In this document: positions 25,398 through 33,401 of the stretch, piece by piece
How positions within the stretch are numbered: position 1 is the stretch's first letter
Layout of the letters: the number at the start of each line of letters is the position of its first letter
The notes under the pieces: generated by a model
Database searches by the model: none
Seen by the model: the letters and a program-made list of their open reading frames with translations, nothing else
What the model was told of the DNA's origin: nothing
Assembly (NCBI RefSeq): GCF_009695875.1
Contig: NZ_VUNC01000009.1
Location: forward strand, 25,320 to 89,319
Direction of reading: 5' to 3'
DNA: 64,000 nucleotides
Source of the DNA: Olsenella porci
Lineage (GTDB): Bacteria; Actinomycetota; Coriobacteriia; Coriobacteriales; Atopobiaceae
Made by a program: the position numbers and the translations under genes

Positions 25398-26045
25398 TCA
25401 ATCGCCGCTCTCGCGCACCAGCCTCTGTCCGATCCCGTAGGCGTTCTCCAGGTCCTTGGGGAAGTTCTTCTCGCGCGAGAGCTTCTTTTTGGCCTCGTCG
25501 AAACCCGCCATGTTGTAGCGGGAGTAGTCCGACACCTGCAGGGTGTCGTGGCACGGGTACAGGCAGACCTCGCCGTTGAGCATCTGGAGCTCCTGCGCGT
25601 ACCCCTCGAACGCGTCCTTGTAAAGCCTGTCGTAGAACTCCTTCGTCGCGTTCATGCTGACGAAGAGCCCCACGTTCACCTTCCCGGTGAAGTAGTTGCT
25701 GTAGTCGTCGTAGGACAGCGCGCAGAAGTGCAGCCGCTCCATCACCTCGAAGTACCGGCTCGTCGGTCTGCCCAGGTAGATCGCAGTGCCAACGAGAAGG
25801 ACGTCCGACCGGAAAATCCTGTCGATTATCGGGGACAGGTCGTCCTTCCAGTAGCAGTGGCACCTCTCGGCACCCTTCCTCTTGCAGAGCATGCAGCTCC
25901 TGCAGCCAGTGAAGTCGAGGTCGTAGAGGTCTATGTGCTCGACCTCGGAGCCGGCGCTCCTGGCACCCTCGGCCGCCGATTTTAGCAACTTGGCGGTGTT
26001 CCACGCCTTGCGAGGGCTTGCGTTGAGTACCAGGGTCTTTGTCAT
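25398..26045 (-). CDS. NADPH-dependent FMN reductase / flavodoxin-like iron-sulfur flavoprotein
   Basis: Flavodoxin-fold protein of 215 residues. I chose ATG 26045 because MTKTLVLNASPRK is the usual family start and the upstream extension is not conserved-looking. The phosphate loop is LNASPRKAWNTAKL. The CRSCMLCKRKGAERCHCYWKDD cluster region holds Cys residues that in iron-sulfur flavoproteins bind a [4Fe-4S] cluster. LVGTAIYLGRPTSR is the flavin-ring loop. It belongs to a chain of redox genes on the same strand but is separated from them by decayed DNA. Confidence 0.87.
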   Translation of the reverse strand: MTKTLVLNASPRKAWNTAKLLKSAAEGARSAGSEVEHIDLYDLDFTGCRSCMLCKRKGAERCHCYWKDDLSPIIDRIFRSDVLLVGTAIYLGRPTSRYFEVMERLHFCALSYDDYSNYFTGKVNVGLFVSMNATKEFYDRLYKDAFEGYAQELQMLNGEVCLYPCHDTLQVSDYSRYNMAGFDEAKKKLSREKNFPKDLENAYGIGQRLVRESGD

Positions 26046-26165
26046 GAGTCTCCTAACACTGAGAATCACAAGTAAACGTGCGCGTATCCAACGCGAGTTT
26101 AAACGCTTTCGCGAATCATGTTCCACAGAAGACGTGCCAACTCGCCGCAGCCCAAACACGCCGCG

Positions 26166-26503
26166 CTAGCTCCTGGAGTCGGGCTCTTTCCAGGGAACCT
26201 CGAGATAGTTACCAGAAGACATGGCGGCGTCCACGGGGATCACGGCTCCCGTGACATAGTTGACAAGGACATCCAGGGAACCGTATGCATCAAGGGCGGT
26301 CTGCATGAGCTGCGCCACATCTTCTTCGGAAGTTACGTCCGTCTTGCAGAACAGGGCCTCGCCTCCCTCTTGACGTATCTCTTCAGCGATGGCCTCTCCC
26401 CTGTCGGCTCTACGTCCGACAAGCACGACCTTCAGACCTTGCGCAGCAAAGACCTTTGCAGTCGATTCGCCAATGCCCTCAGCGATCGCTCCCAGAACAG
26501 CCT
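26166..26503 (-). pseudogene. SDR gene with internal deletion
   Basis: The 5' end reads GAIAEGIGESTAKVFAAQG, an SDR cofactor motif, and continues as a normal SDR (VVLVGRRADRGEAI, ALFCKTDVTSEEDV). After GSLDVLVN it jumps to YVTGAVIPVDAAMSSGNY, which in SDRs is the C-terminal strand. The roughly 110 residues with the catalytic Tyr and Lys are missing. There is no proper start codon at the 5' end. This is a deletion-formed pseudogene. Confidence 0.7.
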
Positions 26504-26780
26504 CGACGCCTACCTGCTCGATTTCTACGTGAGGAACGAGCGTGAGGCCGTCTGCCGGTACCAGGGGGTGACGACCCTCGACGAAGAGACGGAATACGTG
26601 ATTCGCCAGTATTCCTATGGATGCCTTGGCACCACGATCGAATGGATCCTTGGGAAGAACGGCCTGAGCGTTGAGAGCATGGCTCGGTACCAGTACCTCT
26701 GCATGCCCGAGATACTCAAGCGCGCATGGATGGCCGATGCCGGCAGCATGAAGGGCCCCGCTTGCCGAACGGAATCATAG
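26500..26780 (+). pseudogene. C-terminal remnant of a TetR-type regulator
   Basis: The plus frame reads AYLLDFYVRNEREAV...TEYVIRQYSYGCLGTTIEWILGKNGLSVESM...YLCMPEILKRAW, the ligand-binding half of a TetR/AcrR regulator. The N-terminal helix-turn-helix is missing, and the sequence meets the SDR remnant at about 26500. A deletion between a divergent regulator/SDR pair would produce this. The open frame through the junction is chance. Confidence 0.6.
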
Positions 26781-26970
26781 TGGGCAAGCTCGTGGCAAAT
26801 GCTTCTCATACGTTGGACACCAAGTCCGGGCTCCCTCGAACGCATCTTAAAATCTGCAGGACAGACATCTTCATCTTTACTGTCTAAAAAGCAAAGGTGC
26901 TTACGCTGACACCAACGCTGTGGCTGAGGCAACTACACGCACTGCGACGGCATCGGGCGGGCGTGCACAT

Positions 26971-27993
26971 CTATTTCGTCGGGTCGGTCGTGCCCGCAAG
27001 GGGTCTCTCCCCCGGCCGCGCGAGGGGGCCAACGAGCTCGTGGGGGCGGTATGCCTCCTCGAGGAAGCCCACCTCCTCGGCAGAAAGACTCAAGTCCAGC
27101 GCCCTCACGGCATCGTCCACGCGGTCGGGCCTGGAGCAGCCCACGATGGGCGCGGCAACTCCACGGGACCAATGCCACGCGAGCGCGATGTCGGCCATGG
27201 GTACGCCGCGCCTGCTCGCAAGCTCCGCGACGCGTTCCACAATGGGCAGGTCAAGCTCCCTGTCGTGGTCGTACTTCTCGCGCATGGTGGAGTCGGTCGT
27301 GGAGCGCCTGCTTTCGGAGTCCCACGTCGGACGCGTGAGGTGGCCGCTCGCGAGCGGGCTGTACGGGGTGAGCGACACGCCGTACTGCCGGCACACGGGA
27401 ATCATCTCGCGCTCGTCCTCGCGGTACAGCAGGTTGTAGTGGCACTGCATGGTACTGAACGGGGTCCAACCGTTTTCTTGCGCCGCGACCTGCATGTTGT
27501 GGAACTGGTAGCCGTACATCGCGCTCGCGCCCAGTGCCCGCACCTTGCCTGCGCGCACGAGGCCGTCCAGCGCCTCCATGGTCTCCTCGATGGGTGTGTC
27601 GTAGTCGAAGCGGTGGATGATGTAGAGGTCCAGGTAGTCGGTGCCAAGGCGCCGTAGGGTGCCGTCGATTTCGTGCTCTATCGCGGCCTTGGTAAGGTGC
27701 CCGAGGCTTCCCTCGTTGAAGAACACCTTGCTCGCCAGCACCACGTCCTCTCGCCTCGCCCCGAGGTTCTTCAGAGAAGTGCCTATGAACTCCTCGCTCG
27801 TACCGTGCGCGTAGCAGTTCGCCGTGTCGATGAAGTTTACGCCGAGCTCGAGGGCGCGTTTGAGGACGGCTTGCGTTGCCGGCTGGTCGATGACCCACTG
27901 GTGAAAGTCGGGAAACACCTTGCCAAAGCTCATGCCGCCGATGCACACGCGCGATACCTTGATGTCGGTCTTGCCAAGAGTTGCGTACTCCAC
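26971..27993 (-). CDS. Aldo/keto reductase
   Basis: NADPH-dependent TIM-barrel reductase, 340 residues. The catalytic Asp and Tyr are in FIDTANCYAHG, Lys in ASKVFF, and His in LYIIHRFDYDTP. The C-terminal cofactor part IVGCSRPDRVDDAV is intact. The protein is like YajO/YeaE-type reductases that act on small aldehydes or ketones; the real substrate is unknown. The upstream gap (28000-28310) holds pseudogene fragments, so its promoter must lie there or just upstream of 27993. Confidence 0.9.
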   Translation of the reverse strand: MEYATLGKTDIKVSRVCIGGMSFGKVFPDFHQWVIDQPATQAVLKRALELGVNFIDTANCYAHGTSEEFIGTSLKNLGARREDVVLASKVFFNEGSLGHLTKAAIEHEIDGTLRRLGTDYLDLYIIHRFDYDTPIEETMEALDGLVRAGKVRALGASAMYGYQFHNMQVAAQENGWTPFSTMQCHYNLLYREDEREMIPVCRQYGVSLTPYSPLASGHLTRPTWDSESRRSTTDSTMREKYDHDRELDLPIVERVAELASRRGVPMADIALAWHWSRGVAAPIVGCSRPDRVDDAVRALDLSLSAEEVGFLEEAYRPHELVGPLARPGERPLAGTTDPTK

Positions 27994-28020
27994 GATTACC
28001 TTCTTTCGGCAGAAAGCCAG

Positions 28021-28150
28021 CTATATCCCAAGCCCATCGACCCACTCGGCAAGGCGACGCCCGGACGGCGAGCCGTTAAGGACGCGACCGTCGAGCACGC
28101 GGGCCTCGGGATGAAGCTTCCTGATGCGCTCCGTCGCGCGAGAGATCCCG
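28021..28150 (-). pseudogene. C-terminal remnant of a flavodoxin
   Basis: The minus frame ending at TAG 28021 reads ATERIRKLHPEARVLDG and VLNGSPSGRRLAEWVDGLG, the closing helix and strand pattern of long flavodoxins. There is no start codon or flavin-binding part. The fit is by memory of the family and is tentative. Confidence 0.45.
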
Positions 28151-28300
28151 CTCCCGGTTGAACCCGAGCGACATATCGCCCCACTCGGCGGAAATGGTGT
28201 TGGTGAGGTATAGCCAGGACTGCAGGATGATGAGACACACCACGACGTAGCTCGCGAGCCTGGAAAGGGGAATCACACCTCCGACCGGCTCCTCGTTCAC
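28150..28300 (-). pseudogene. Fragment of a membrane protein (possibly LtrA-like)
   Basis: A short frame reads SRLASYVVVCLIILQSWLYL and TNTISAEWGDMSLGFN. These hydrophobic bits resemble low-temperature-requirement A proteins, joined by deletion. It overlaps no intact gene and has no start or stop of its own. Tentative. Confidence 0.35.
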
Positions 28301-28313
28301 GCCAGGCACGAGG

Positions 28314-28862
28314 CTACTCCCTGTCAAGACGCAGGCATCCCCCAACGCGCTCGCCAAGACTCCAGTACGAGTAGGTGGGGAACTCGAAGAGGACCGGCGC
28401 CACCCTGCCGTAGTCTATCTTTCCCCTCTCGTCCAGGCATGCCTCGTCCACGTACGTGCCGTCGATCGCGAGCACGAAGGTCTCGAAGCCGTCCGTCTCG
28501 TACACATCGTCGACGGAGCAGGCAAGCGAGAGGGGCGACTCGTCGACGAGCGGCGCGCCGTCCTCGGCCGCGCTCCACGCAAAGGCGCAGGACTTGTCCT
28601 CCTTGGTGCCGCTCACGCTGCCCACGTGGTCTGCCGCGCGAAGGAGCTTCTCATCGATCAGGTTGACCGAGCAGGTGCCGTTCTTGCGGATCCACTGGTT
28701 GGTGTAGTGCTGCTTGGCGCAGCTTATGGTCACCCTGTCGTGCCCTATGATGCCGACGTGCGCGACGAGAAGCCAGTTGGGGCCCTTGTCCGTCATGGCG
28801 CCCACGACCGTCACGGGCGTGGGGTACAGTGCGAGCTTCGATCCAAGGTTCTTCTTTGCCAT
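28314..28862 (-). CDS. Flavin reductase-like domain protein
   Basis: FMN-binding split-barrel protein, 182 residues. It has LYPTPVTVVGAMTDKGPNW and VTISCAKQHYTNQWIRKNG, then FSVNLI-like CSVNLIDEKL, the flavin-reductase pattern in which flavin phosphate is bound. A long loop with GTKEDKSCAF follows. It ends 8 bases before the gap with pseudogene fragments, and starts 8 bases after the upstream aldo/keto reductase stop, so the two form an operon. It probably hands electrons to another flavoprotein; partner unknown. Confidence 0.88.
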   Translation of the reverse strand: MAKKNLGSKLALYPTPVTVVGAMTDKGPNWLLVAHVGIIGHDRVTISCAKQHYTNQWIRKNGTCSVNLIDEKLLRAADHVGSVSGTKEDKSCAFAWSAAEDGAPLVDESPLSLACSVDDVYETDGFETFVLAIDGTYVDEACLDERGKIDYGRVAPVLFEFPTYSYWSLGERVGGCLRLDRE

Positions 28863-28870
28863 TGTCTCTC

Positions 28871-29812
28871 CTAGTCCATCTTCTTTTCCCAGGCGCGCAC
28901 GGCGTTGATGCCGAGAGAGTCCGCGACATTTTCGAGCTCGCGCACCTCGTCAGCGGATAGCACGACGGAGCTTGCATTTGCTGCATCCGTCACGTGGGAC
29001 TCCTTCGTGACGCCCACGATGGGGCGCGTCCCCTTGGCGATCGCCCAGGCGACGGGGACCTGCGCCAGCCCCACGCCGTGCGCCTCCGCGACCTTGGCGA
29101 GCTCGGCGTTGAGGGTCTCGAGCCTGTCGAGGACCGGGTTGTACTTCTGGGCGCGGGCAGAACCCTCGGGCATGGGGTGCGACGTGTCGTACTTGCCGGA
29201 CAGAGCGCCCTGCTCGAGCACCATGTACGACCAGAACTCGACGTCGTTCTGGCGGCACCAGTCGAGGATGCCCGAGTCCTCGGACGAACGGTTGATATGG
29301 CTGAAGTGGTTCTGCACGGCACCCAGGCGAAGCCCGTGCTCGCGCAAGATTGCGTCCGCCTGCTTGACCTCCGCGAGGTTGTGGTTGGAGACGCCGATCA
29401 CGGGAGCGTCCTCCCTGCCGTCGAAGAACACTGCGAGCTCGCCAATCCAGCGTGGGGCGTCCACCGTGTTGTGCACCCAGTACACGTCGAAGTGGTCGAG
29501 TCCCATGGTGTGGAGCTGCATCTCGTACATATCGGCCACGGCTGTCTTGGACGACACGTCCATGCACTGCGGCGTGAGCTTGTCGGAAACGCGGTAGTCC
29601 TCGCGAGGCAGGTCCTTCAGGAAGCCTGCGAGCGTCCTCTCGGACTCGCCCATGCCATAGACGTACGCGGTGTCCCACAGGTTGAGGCCCGCGTTCATCG
29701 CGGCGTCAAACACGGGTCGAAGCTCGTCTGCGGCGAGCCCATGCCCAAACGTACCATCGTTTCCCCAGGCCCAGGCGCCCAGCACGATCTTGGGGTCCTT
29801 CTCGTTGTGCAT
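28871..29812 (-). CDS. Aldo/keto reductase, MerR-controlled
   Basis: NADPH-dependent reductase, 313 residues from ATG 29812; the open frame extends to 29848. The tetrad is visible: Asp and Tyr in NLWDTAYVYG, Lys in RVSDKLTP, His in VYWVHNT. The C-terminal IVGVTKESHVTDAA binds cofactor phosphate. The gene is divergent from the MerR regulator. Between them lies a 19-base-spaced promoter with a dyad. The flavin reductase gene follows in the same transcript. This is a likely electrophile- or redox-induced detoxification operon. Confidence 0.92.
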   Translation of the reverse strand: MHNEKDPKIVLGAWAWGNDGTFGHGLAADELRPVFDAAMNAGLNLWDTAYVYGMGESERTLAGFLKDLPREDYRVSDKLTPQCMDVSSKTAVADMYEMQLHTMGLDHFDVYWVHNTVDAPRWIGELAVFFDGREDAPVIGVSNHNLAEVKQADAILREHGLRLGAVQNHFSHINRSSEDSGILDWCRQNDVEFWSYMVLEQGALSGKYDTSHPMPEGSARAQKYNPVLDRLETLNAELAKVAEAHGVGLAQVPVAWAIAKGTRPIVGVTKESHVTDAANASSVVLSADEVRELENVADSLGINAVRAWEKKMD

Positions 29813-29860
29813 TCCTGTCTCCCATCGTCCGAGCTGTGTCTTCCTCAAGTCGCTGGGACG

Positions 29861-29891
29861 ATTCTCAGACTTAGACTATGGTTTAAGTCAA
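29861..29891 (-). promoter_or_regulatory. MerR-type promoter with 19-bp spacer
   Basis: On the minus strand TTGACT and GAGAAT are separated by 19 bases instead of 17, and GACTTA-N10-TAAGTC is a perfect dyad across the spacer. MerR regulators bind such dyads and twist the DNA to activate. It drives the aldo/keto reductase operon. Confidence 0.8.
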
Positions 29892-29967
29892 TATACTTTC
29901 TCTAAATTATGAAAGCGGCTTCACATCCTGTGACGGGGTGCGGGGCGCCACCAGGAGGGGAAGCGTT

Positions 29968-30426
29968 TTGGAGAAGGTCTACACCATTGGGGAGGCGGCG
30001 GCCGTGCTGGGGATGCCGGCGTCGACCATCCGCTACTACGACAAGAACGGCCTGTTCCCGGACATGGCGCGAAGCCAGGGCGGCATCCGCGTGTTCACCG
30101 AGGACGACCTGGAGTGGGCGCGCTTCATAGAGCGGCTCAAGGTGTCTGGCATGCCCATCCGCGAAATCAAGCGCTACATAGACCTCTATCGCGAGGGGGA
30201 CTCCACTATCGAGGAACGCCGGCGCATCGTGAACGAGCGGCGCGAGGCCATCCTGAGGCAGATGGAGGACCTCAGGCTCTCGCTCGACTTCATCACCTAC
30301 AAGTGCTGGTATTACGACGTGGCGGCAAAGTCGGGCACCTGCGACACGCCCAAAAACATGCCCGCCGAGGAGCTTCCGGAAGATATACGGCGCATAAAGG
30401 CAGAGTGCCGAATCAACAGGTACTAG
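29968..30426 (+). CDS. MerR-family transcriptional regulator
   Basis: Regulator of 152 residues. I chose TTG 29968, which AGGAGGGG precedes by 7 bases; the frame is open upstream to 29938. The N-terminal helix-turn-helix is YTIGEAAAVLGMPASTIRYYD with wing QGGIRVFTEDDL. A long coiled coil (RIVNERREAILRQMEDLRLSLDF) dimerises, and a short C-terminal sensor end with two Cys (YKCWYYD, SGTCDTP) follows. It is divergent from the aldo/keto reductase and surely acts at the promoter at 29861. The signal may be an electrophile. Confidence 0.92.
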   Translation: MEKVYTIGEAAAVLGMPASTIRYYDKNGLFPDMARSQGGIRVFTEDDLEWARFIERLKVSGMPIREIKRYIDLYREGDSTIEERRRIVNERREAILRQMEDLRLSLDFITYKCWYYDVAAKSGTCDTPKNMPAEELPEDIRRIKAECRINRY

Positions 30427-30885
30427 GTTGCCGGAAAACGCCTCGCACGGAGGGCTCGACGTCGCCAGGGCGTCCGGACTCGCGATCCCTGTGGCAAGAC
30501 TGCTCAGAATAGGGATAGGATTCAATCCTTCTTCTAGAGAGATTAGACCACGAGGGCTCGCTTGTGAATGGGCCGGGGATTCCCTACCTGAGCGTCATTG
30601 AGGCATTCCGGCGTCTCTGCGTTCGCCCTGGCCGGCATCGTGATCGCAAAGGCGAAGCGGAACAACAAGACCCATGCCTCTAATGTGGCAGATACCCTGA
30701 TCAGGCCACCTGATCGTGATGCTCGCGCCCGAGGGGCGCCTCAGGGCACGGCCCTGAGAGTTCTCCTGTCAGGCCCTCCCAACTCCGTGGACAAGCTGTG
30801 CATATCGCGTGTGCCCGCGGCAGGCGGTATTCAGCATACCTAAAATAAATTGCGTACAATGTTTTTACCGAGGAGAGGAAGACGC
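30427..30885. other. Intergenic stretch of 459 bases
   Basis: No gene is supported. It contains one weak relative of the phased repeat unit (CCACGAGGGCTCG near 30549) and, at its end, the promoter of the small gene at 30886. Confidence 0.5.
30830..30860 (+). promoter_or_regulatory. Promoter of the small gene at 30886
   Basis: A -10 box TACAAT at 30855-30860 lies 25 bases upstream of the start, with a weak -35 (TTCAGC) at 30830-30835. Confidence 0.4.
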
Positions 30886-31161
30886 ATGACCGAGAAGGAG
30901 ACGGGGCCGATTGGCTCTTCGAGCAGCGAGACCGCCAACAGGAAGATCCTGGAGCTGGTGGATGAAGCCAAGGTGAGGCGCATACCGTTCTTCGTGCGCA
31001 AGCATGCATTGAGCAAGACCTTCGAGAAGATCGAGCACGAGCACCCCGAGCTCTATGCCGTGGCCGCGCAGGAAGGCCCGCTTCCCGACGAGGCGCGCTC
31101 GCAGCTCGGCGCCATCGTGAACGCGATCTTCGACCAGAAGCTCAAGAAGCACAGCCTGTAG
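30886..31161 (+). CDS. Small charged protein, 91 residues, unknown
   Basis: ATG 30886 follows GAGGAGAGGAA, a good RBS, and a TACAAT promoter. The product is soluble and helical with many Lys and Glu (ILELVDEAKVRRIPFFVRKH, TFEKIEHEHPELYAVAAQ). It has no Cys, signal peptide or membrane span. It lies alone in front of the truncated copy of the 46-kb module. The hairpin CCGCCCTC-AGAGGGGCGG at about 31222 may be its terminator. No family is recognised. Confidence 0.7.
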   Translation: MTEKETGPIGSSSSETANRKILELVDEAKVRRIPFFVRKHALSKTFEKIEHEHPELYAVAAQEGPLPDEARSQLGAIVNAIFDQKLKKHSL

Positions 31162-31248
31162 GGTGCGTGGCAGATTCGCATTGCGCGGTTTCGGGCTGCG
31201 CAGCCTTATGTAAGTGAGACCGCCCTCAGAGGGGCGGGGCGCCGATAG

Positions 31249-31427
31249 AAACGCGAACCTTGTCGAGGTCGCGTTCGAAGAGAGGCGCGTGCCTGCTCTA
31301 CCTCGCGGACCACGGCGACGTGGACGCGATACGACACGACGTGGTCTCCATCGTCGTAACGGGAGAGCGCCAGGCGAGGCTACGCCACCTCATCGGTGCC
31401 TGGCAGTGGGCGGAGAGCAGGGAGTGA
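31249..31427 (+). pseudogene. Fused remnant of the 46.2-47.3 kb gene pair
   Basis: Bases 31249-31285 resemble the start of the gene at 46242 (AACGCGAACCT..GAGGTCGCGTTCG). From about 31283 the sequence closely matches the end of the gene at 46876 (CLLYLADHGDVDAIRHDVVS and TGERQARLRHLIGAWQWAE). The middle is deleted, giving a non-functional join. Confidence 0.7.
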
Positions 31428-31459
31428 CTTGGGACGTCATAACACAGACACCGCCCGCC

Positions 31460-31582
31460 TGGAAGGGGCGACCGCTCGGAGAAACCCGGGCGGTCGCCCC
31501 TTCAAGCCGCCACGGCCGCAGCCAAGCCCTCCCGCGGCCGCCCTCCCCGCCGTCAGGAACACCTAACGACGGCGGGGAGGGA
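31460..31582 (+). repeat. Structured repeat, copy A
   Basis: A 14-bp stem (GAAGGGGCGACCGC with GCGGTCGCCCCTTC) and a 13-bp stem (CTCCCCGCCGTC with GACGGCGGGGAG) are separated by a conserved CCACGGCCGCAGCCAAGC segment. The copy at 47320-47440 has the same order and loops, while some stem bases differ. It follows the gene remnant here and the intact gene there. It may be a terminator-like 3' RNA or a small structured RNA. Confidence 0.6.
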
Positions 31583-31620
31583 CAACTGCAAGGCATCCGA
31601 ACGCCTGCAAGTCTGAACTT

Positions 31621-33399
31621 CTACTCGCAGAGCCTCTCGTATGCCTTCCTTACGGTGCCCGCCATGAGCACCCTCCTCTTTGCGAGGAAAACGGGGTACT
31701 CAAGGCTCTCGAAGCCGAGGGGAAGCGCATTGTCCTCGCAGGTCCTGGCATACCCCTCTTCGCCGAGCCTCTCTCTGAAGGCAGCGACGTATTCGGAAGG
31801 GGCCTGGTCGCCAATCTCGATGTTCGTGTTGTAGTCGAGGTACGTGAAGTTGGCGATCTGGTTCCGGTCGCGGTCGTTGTCGTAGCCAATCTTCGTAAGA
31901 TAGCTCTTCGGGTAGATATGGTGCTTGTCGACAGCGTTTTTCTTCCCGCTCGCCCCGATGGCGAAGTACTGGGCGAGCGGCGACGTGCTAAACAGCATGG
32001 GCGTGCCAAGGACGATGAGCGAGGCGACGTAGCCGAACCACGACGGCGAGTTGGCGGAGGACCCCTCAAGGCTGCTCGGAAGGCTGTAGGTGAAGAAGTC
32101 GTCGGTGAGTCTGGTCTCAATGGCAGTCTCAAGGTATGTCACGAAGCCCTCCGCCGTCGTGACGTCTCTTAGGTCGGCGAACTGCTTCTCGACCTCGGAT
32201 TCGGTCGACCCGGTGTAGAAGCCGGTGATGGTGGACATGAAGATCCACTTGGTTATGACCTTGTTGAGCTCGAACGGCGGCACCTTGTAGTCGTACTTGC
32301 CGATGAGATAGAGGACGTAGCTGAAGACCACCGCGTTGGTGGAGGCAACGATGCTCCCCTTGAGGTATCCCGCCTTGCCGAACAGGTTGAGGAACGCATG
32401 CCAGTTGTTGAGGTTGAGCGCGAGGTCAAGCGACCTCTTGAACATCTCGAGGTTCTCCTCGCGCGTCTTGCTCGAGGTGATGCCGGTCTTGAGATCCTTT
32501 CCCCGGAGGAGCATGTAGGCGTACTTCAGCCGGGCGTGCCTGAATCCAACTCCAACCGCAACCCGGATGAGATGCGACGGGTCGACCTCTATGATCTGGT
32601 TGTATGCGGTCCCGTCCTTCGGTACGCGTGACTCCGCGCAGAAGCTATCTATGCGCGAGTGAACCTCGTTGTCGAACACCGCGAGCAAGGTCTCGATGAA
32701 GTTCTTCTCCGTGAGCTTGGTCCCGCCAGAGCTCACGCGCACGAAGATCTCTGCCACGTCCTCCTCGTCTGCCTTCGAGCTGATCTTGAGTGTCGGCAGG
32801 GTGTATATGCCGAGGTTGAGAAGGTCGTTGAGGTTCTCCTCGACCAGATCCTCCTCCTCGTCGGTCAGTTCGGGCCGGTCGTTCCTCCTCCGTCCCTCGT
32901 CGGCCTGCCTGATAAAGGACTTGCGGAACTTGGACACCGAGTGGTTCCTGTCGGCCTCGAACACCGAGCTCACGGAGCTGATCCACTCCGTGTTCCTCTC
33001 GTATGCCTGCGTCCAGACCGCGAACTCCCCCGTGAGCGGGTTGAACGAAATTTTGATTGTCCTGTCCCTGTAATTCTTGTCCCTTACCCTCGTCCCGTGC
33101 AGCGCCGCCAGGAGGGCGGTGAGCCGCTGCTGGCCGTCGATGACGAGGTCGTCCGGCTCCTTGTAAGCCTTCTCGTTGCCGCCGATGTGCTTGGCGTTCC
33201 CGTACTCGTCCGGCGACGACCAGAGCATGATGTAGCCGACGGGGTAGCCCTTGAGCATCGAGTCGAGGAGGTCCCTGACCTTGCTGTCGGGCCAGACGAA
33301 GAGCCTCTGCAGGTCGGGCAGGCCGATCTTCCCCAGCTCCACGTCACGGAGGAGGTCCTCGACCTTGCTGGGGATGTTGTCGAACAGTTCCTTTCCCAT
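31621..33399 (-). CDS. DUF262 (GmrS-like) and HNH-like domain protein
   Basis: Protein of 592 residues. I chose ATG 33399 because GGAG precedes it. The DUF262 domain (ParB/Srx-like fold) has LPDLQRLFVWPDSKVRDLLD and VIDGQQRLTALLAALHG, the nucleotide-binding motif of the GmrSD family. The C-terminal half has DKHHIYPKSYL, an HNH-like nuclease core, in a DUF1524-like setting. GmrSD enzymes restrict modified DNA. The gene follows the broken restriction helicase with no gap, so it belongs to the same former defence operon. It is intact, the only one in that locus. Confidence 0.85.
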   Translation of the reverse strand: MGKELFDNIPSKVEDLLRDVELGKIGLPDLQRLFVWPDSKVRDLLDSMLKGYPVGYIMLWSSPDEYGNAKHIGGNEKAYKEPDDLVIDGQQRLTALLAALHGTRVRDKNYRDRTIKISFNPLTGEFAVWTQAYERNTEWISSVSSVFEADRNHSVSKFRKSFIRQADEGRRRNDRPELTDEEEDLVEENLNDLLNLGIYTLPTLKISSKADEEDVAEIFVRVSSGGTKLTEKNFIETLLAVFDNEVHSRIDSFCAESRVPKDGTAYNQIIEVDPSHLIRVAVGVGFRHARLKYAYMLLRGKDLKTGITSSKTREENLEMFKRSLDLALNLNNWHAFLNLFGKAGYLKGSIVASTNAVVFSYVLYLIGKYDYKVPPFELNKVITKWIFMSTITGFYTGSTESEVEKQFADLRDVTTAEGFVTYLETAIETRLTDDFFTYSLPSSLEGSSANSPSWFGYVASLIVLGTPMLFSTSPLAQYFAIGASGKKNAVDKHHIYPKSYLTKIGYDNDRDRNQIANFTYLDYNTNIEIGDQAPSEYVAAFRERLGEEGYARTCEDNALPLGFESLEYPVFLAKRRVLMAGTVRKAYERLCE

Positions 33400-33401
33400 G
33401 G

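Noticed and set aside
26118..26500. Plus-strand coding region before the TetR relic
   Set aside because: It is antisense to the SDR relic and does not resemble a DNA-binding domain; only the part after about 26500 is TetR-like.
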